Assembly (NCBI GenBank): GCA_016219235.1
Contig: JACRBO010000424.1
Coordinates: 1 to 5,819, forward strand
Source of the DNA: Chloroflexota bacterium
Lineage (GTDB): Bacteria; Chloroflexota; Anaerolineae; Fen-1058
Length of the DNA stretch: 5,819 nucleotides
Direction of reading: 5' to 3'
The translations under genes and the position numbers were made by a program. Of this stretch, positions 5,099 to 5,819 are shown one piece after another. A model generated the notes under the pieces. It was given only the letters and a program-made list of their open reading frames with translations, ran no database searches and had not been told where the DNA came from. The number at the start of each line of letters is the position of its first letter. Positions within the stretch are counted from its first letter, which is position 1.

Positions 5099-5819
5099 TC
5101 ATGCGACCAGAATGAACACCAGATCGTTTACATTCGTCCCTGTGGGACCGGTGAAGATGAGATCGCCCAGGGGCTGAAAGAAATGATAACTATCGTTGGC
5201 GGCTAAGAACGCGGCTGCTTCCAACCCGATTGATCTTCCACGCCCGACGGTCTCGCCGGTGGCGATCGCGCCCGCGGCATCCGTCGGGCCGTCGGTGCCG
5301 TCGGTGCCCAACGCAGCGATGAGTGTGTGGGGCAGACCATCAATCGTGATGGCGGCGGCCAACGCCAATTCTTGATTGCGCCCCCCTAAAGGGGGACGCC
5401 CCCCCAGACCGTCGCCCTTCAGAGTTACCGTCGTTTCGCCGCCCCAGATCACGCAGGCGGGTTTTGCCAGCGGCCGATTATACCGCTGAATTTCCTGCGC
5501 GATAGCGGCCGCCACCTTTGCTACTTCACGCGCTTCACCCTGAACAGAGGTTGATAGCAGCAGCGTGTTGAACTTCAGATGTTTCGCCATTGCTTCGGCG
5601 GCCAACGCCGCGCGTGCATTGCTGCCGATGACGACGGTCTGCACCCGCTCGAACAGCGCAGCGCCGGGTTTGGGCGTGTCCGCGATGTGGCCCTGTTTTC
5701 CAGCCATTAGGCGGTGTTTGATCGAAGCGGGTAACTGATTGATCAAATCAAAATCTTCGATCACCCGCCACGCATCATCGAAGGTAGACGGATCGGGCGC
5801 GGTGGGGCCGGACGCGATA
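5099..5819 (-). CDS. Glycerate 2-kinase (MOFRL family), C-terminal part
   Basis: The reading frame is open to the right edge, so the 5' end is missing; about 239 residues are visible of a family usually a little over 400. The enzyme phosphorylates D-glycerate with ATP to 2-phosphoglycerate, feeding lower glycolysis. The visible part starts with ASGPTAPDPSTFDDA. It then carries the MOFRL-type signatures (numbered from the first visible residue): WGGETTV at about 125-131, GGRNQELALA at 145-154, GTDGTDGPTDAAGA at 171-184 and TGPTGTNVNDL at 223-233. The GTG at 5764 is internal, because homologous sequence continues upstream of it. An insertion of six residues (RPPLGG) lies just before RNQE, where homologues typically read GxGxGGRNQE; it corresponds to a palindromic 18-bp DNA insertion. 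The frame stays open, so the gene is probably functional. The phosphohexomutase follows 81 bases downstream. Confidence 0.92.
   Translation of the reverse strand, partial: IASGPTAPDPSTFDDAWRVIEDFDLINQLPASIKHRLMAGKQGHIADTPKPGAALFERVQTVVIGSNARAALAAEAMAKHLKFNTLLLSTSVQGEAREVAKVAAAIAQEIQRYNRPLAKPACVIWGGETTVTLKGDGLGGRPPLGGRNQELALAAAITIDGLPHTLIAALGTDGTDGPTDAAGAIATGETVGRGRSIGLEAAAFLAANDSYHFFQPLGDLIFTGPTGTNVNDLVFILVA
5379..5404. repeat. Palindromic micro-insertion with 8-bp direct repeats inside the glycerate kinase gene
   Basis: CGCCCCCC occurs at 5379-5386 and again at 5397-5404, separated by TAAAGGGGGA. Within it CCCCC (5382-5386) and GGGGG (5391-5395) form a tight 5-bp hairpin with a four-base loop. 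The period is 18 bases, so the duplication keeps the reading frame and adds six codons. The element resembles a small mobile or REP-like palindrome, though copy number elsewhere is unknown. Confidence 0.65.

Noticed and set aside
5281..5310. Tandem CCGTCGG(TG) repeats
   Set aside because: They encode the conserved GTDGTDGPTD motif of glycerate 2-kinase, so the periodicity comes from the protein.
5762..5764. GTG as the start of the glycerate kinase
   Set aside because: The same frame continues upstream with ASGPTAPDPSTFDDA, which is conserved family sequence, so the gene starts beyond the window.

Overview
This window looks like a stretch of chromosome from a moderately GC-rich bacterium, most likely a member of the Chloroflexota (Anaerolineae-like) and possibly a metagenome-derived genome. 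That placement is inference. It rests on a secreted glycoside hydrolase ending in a beta-sandwich domain plus a C-terminal YLPxVLK tail, a small secreted double-LysM protein, and heptanucleotide repeat arrays between genes. No rRNA, tRNA or other taxonomic marker is present.

Layout: positions 1-262 are a gene-poor leader with several possible stem-loops and no certain gene. On the + strand follow a 149-aa secreted protein with two LysM domains (263-712) closed by a textbook intrinsic terminator (731-764), a secreted clan GH-A-like glycoside hydrolase (821-2230) that appears to be transcribed leaderless from a promoter with a perfect TATAAT, and a 385-aa YghO-like GNAT-superfamily protein (2322-3479) with its own promoter and Shine-Dalgarno. 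A heptamer tandem array (3479-3527) and a long bidirectional terminator hairpin (3521-3567) separate this rightward block from the leftward block. On the - strand are the C-terminal part of a glycerate 2-kinase (5099-5819, 5' end outside the window) and, downstream of it, an alpha-D-phosphohexomutase, probably phosphoglucomutase (3596-5017), with a TTG start. A second heptamer array, arranged as an inverted repeat (5031-5094), lies between these two.

How the genes fit together: the LysM protein and the glycoside hydrolase are exported envelope or extracellular proteins. The phosphohexomutase and glycerate kinase are cytoplasmic central-carbon enzymes (glucose-1-P/glucose-6-P interconversion; glycerate to 2-phosphoglycerate). 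The YghO-like protein has no known role. The two rightward genes with visible promoters are probably separate transcription units, so this is a mix of housekeeping and secreted functions rather than one pathway. I see no defence system, mobile element with a transposase, or CRISPR array.

The most notable non-coding signals are: heptamer arrays that start within a few bases of two different stop codons with the same polarity relative to the gene; an 18-bp in-frame palindromic insertion inside the conserved GGRNQE motif of the glycerate kinase; and the leaderless promoter of the glycoside hydrolase.
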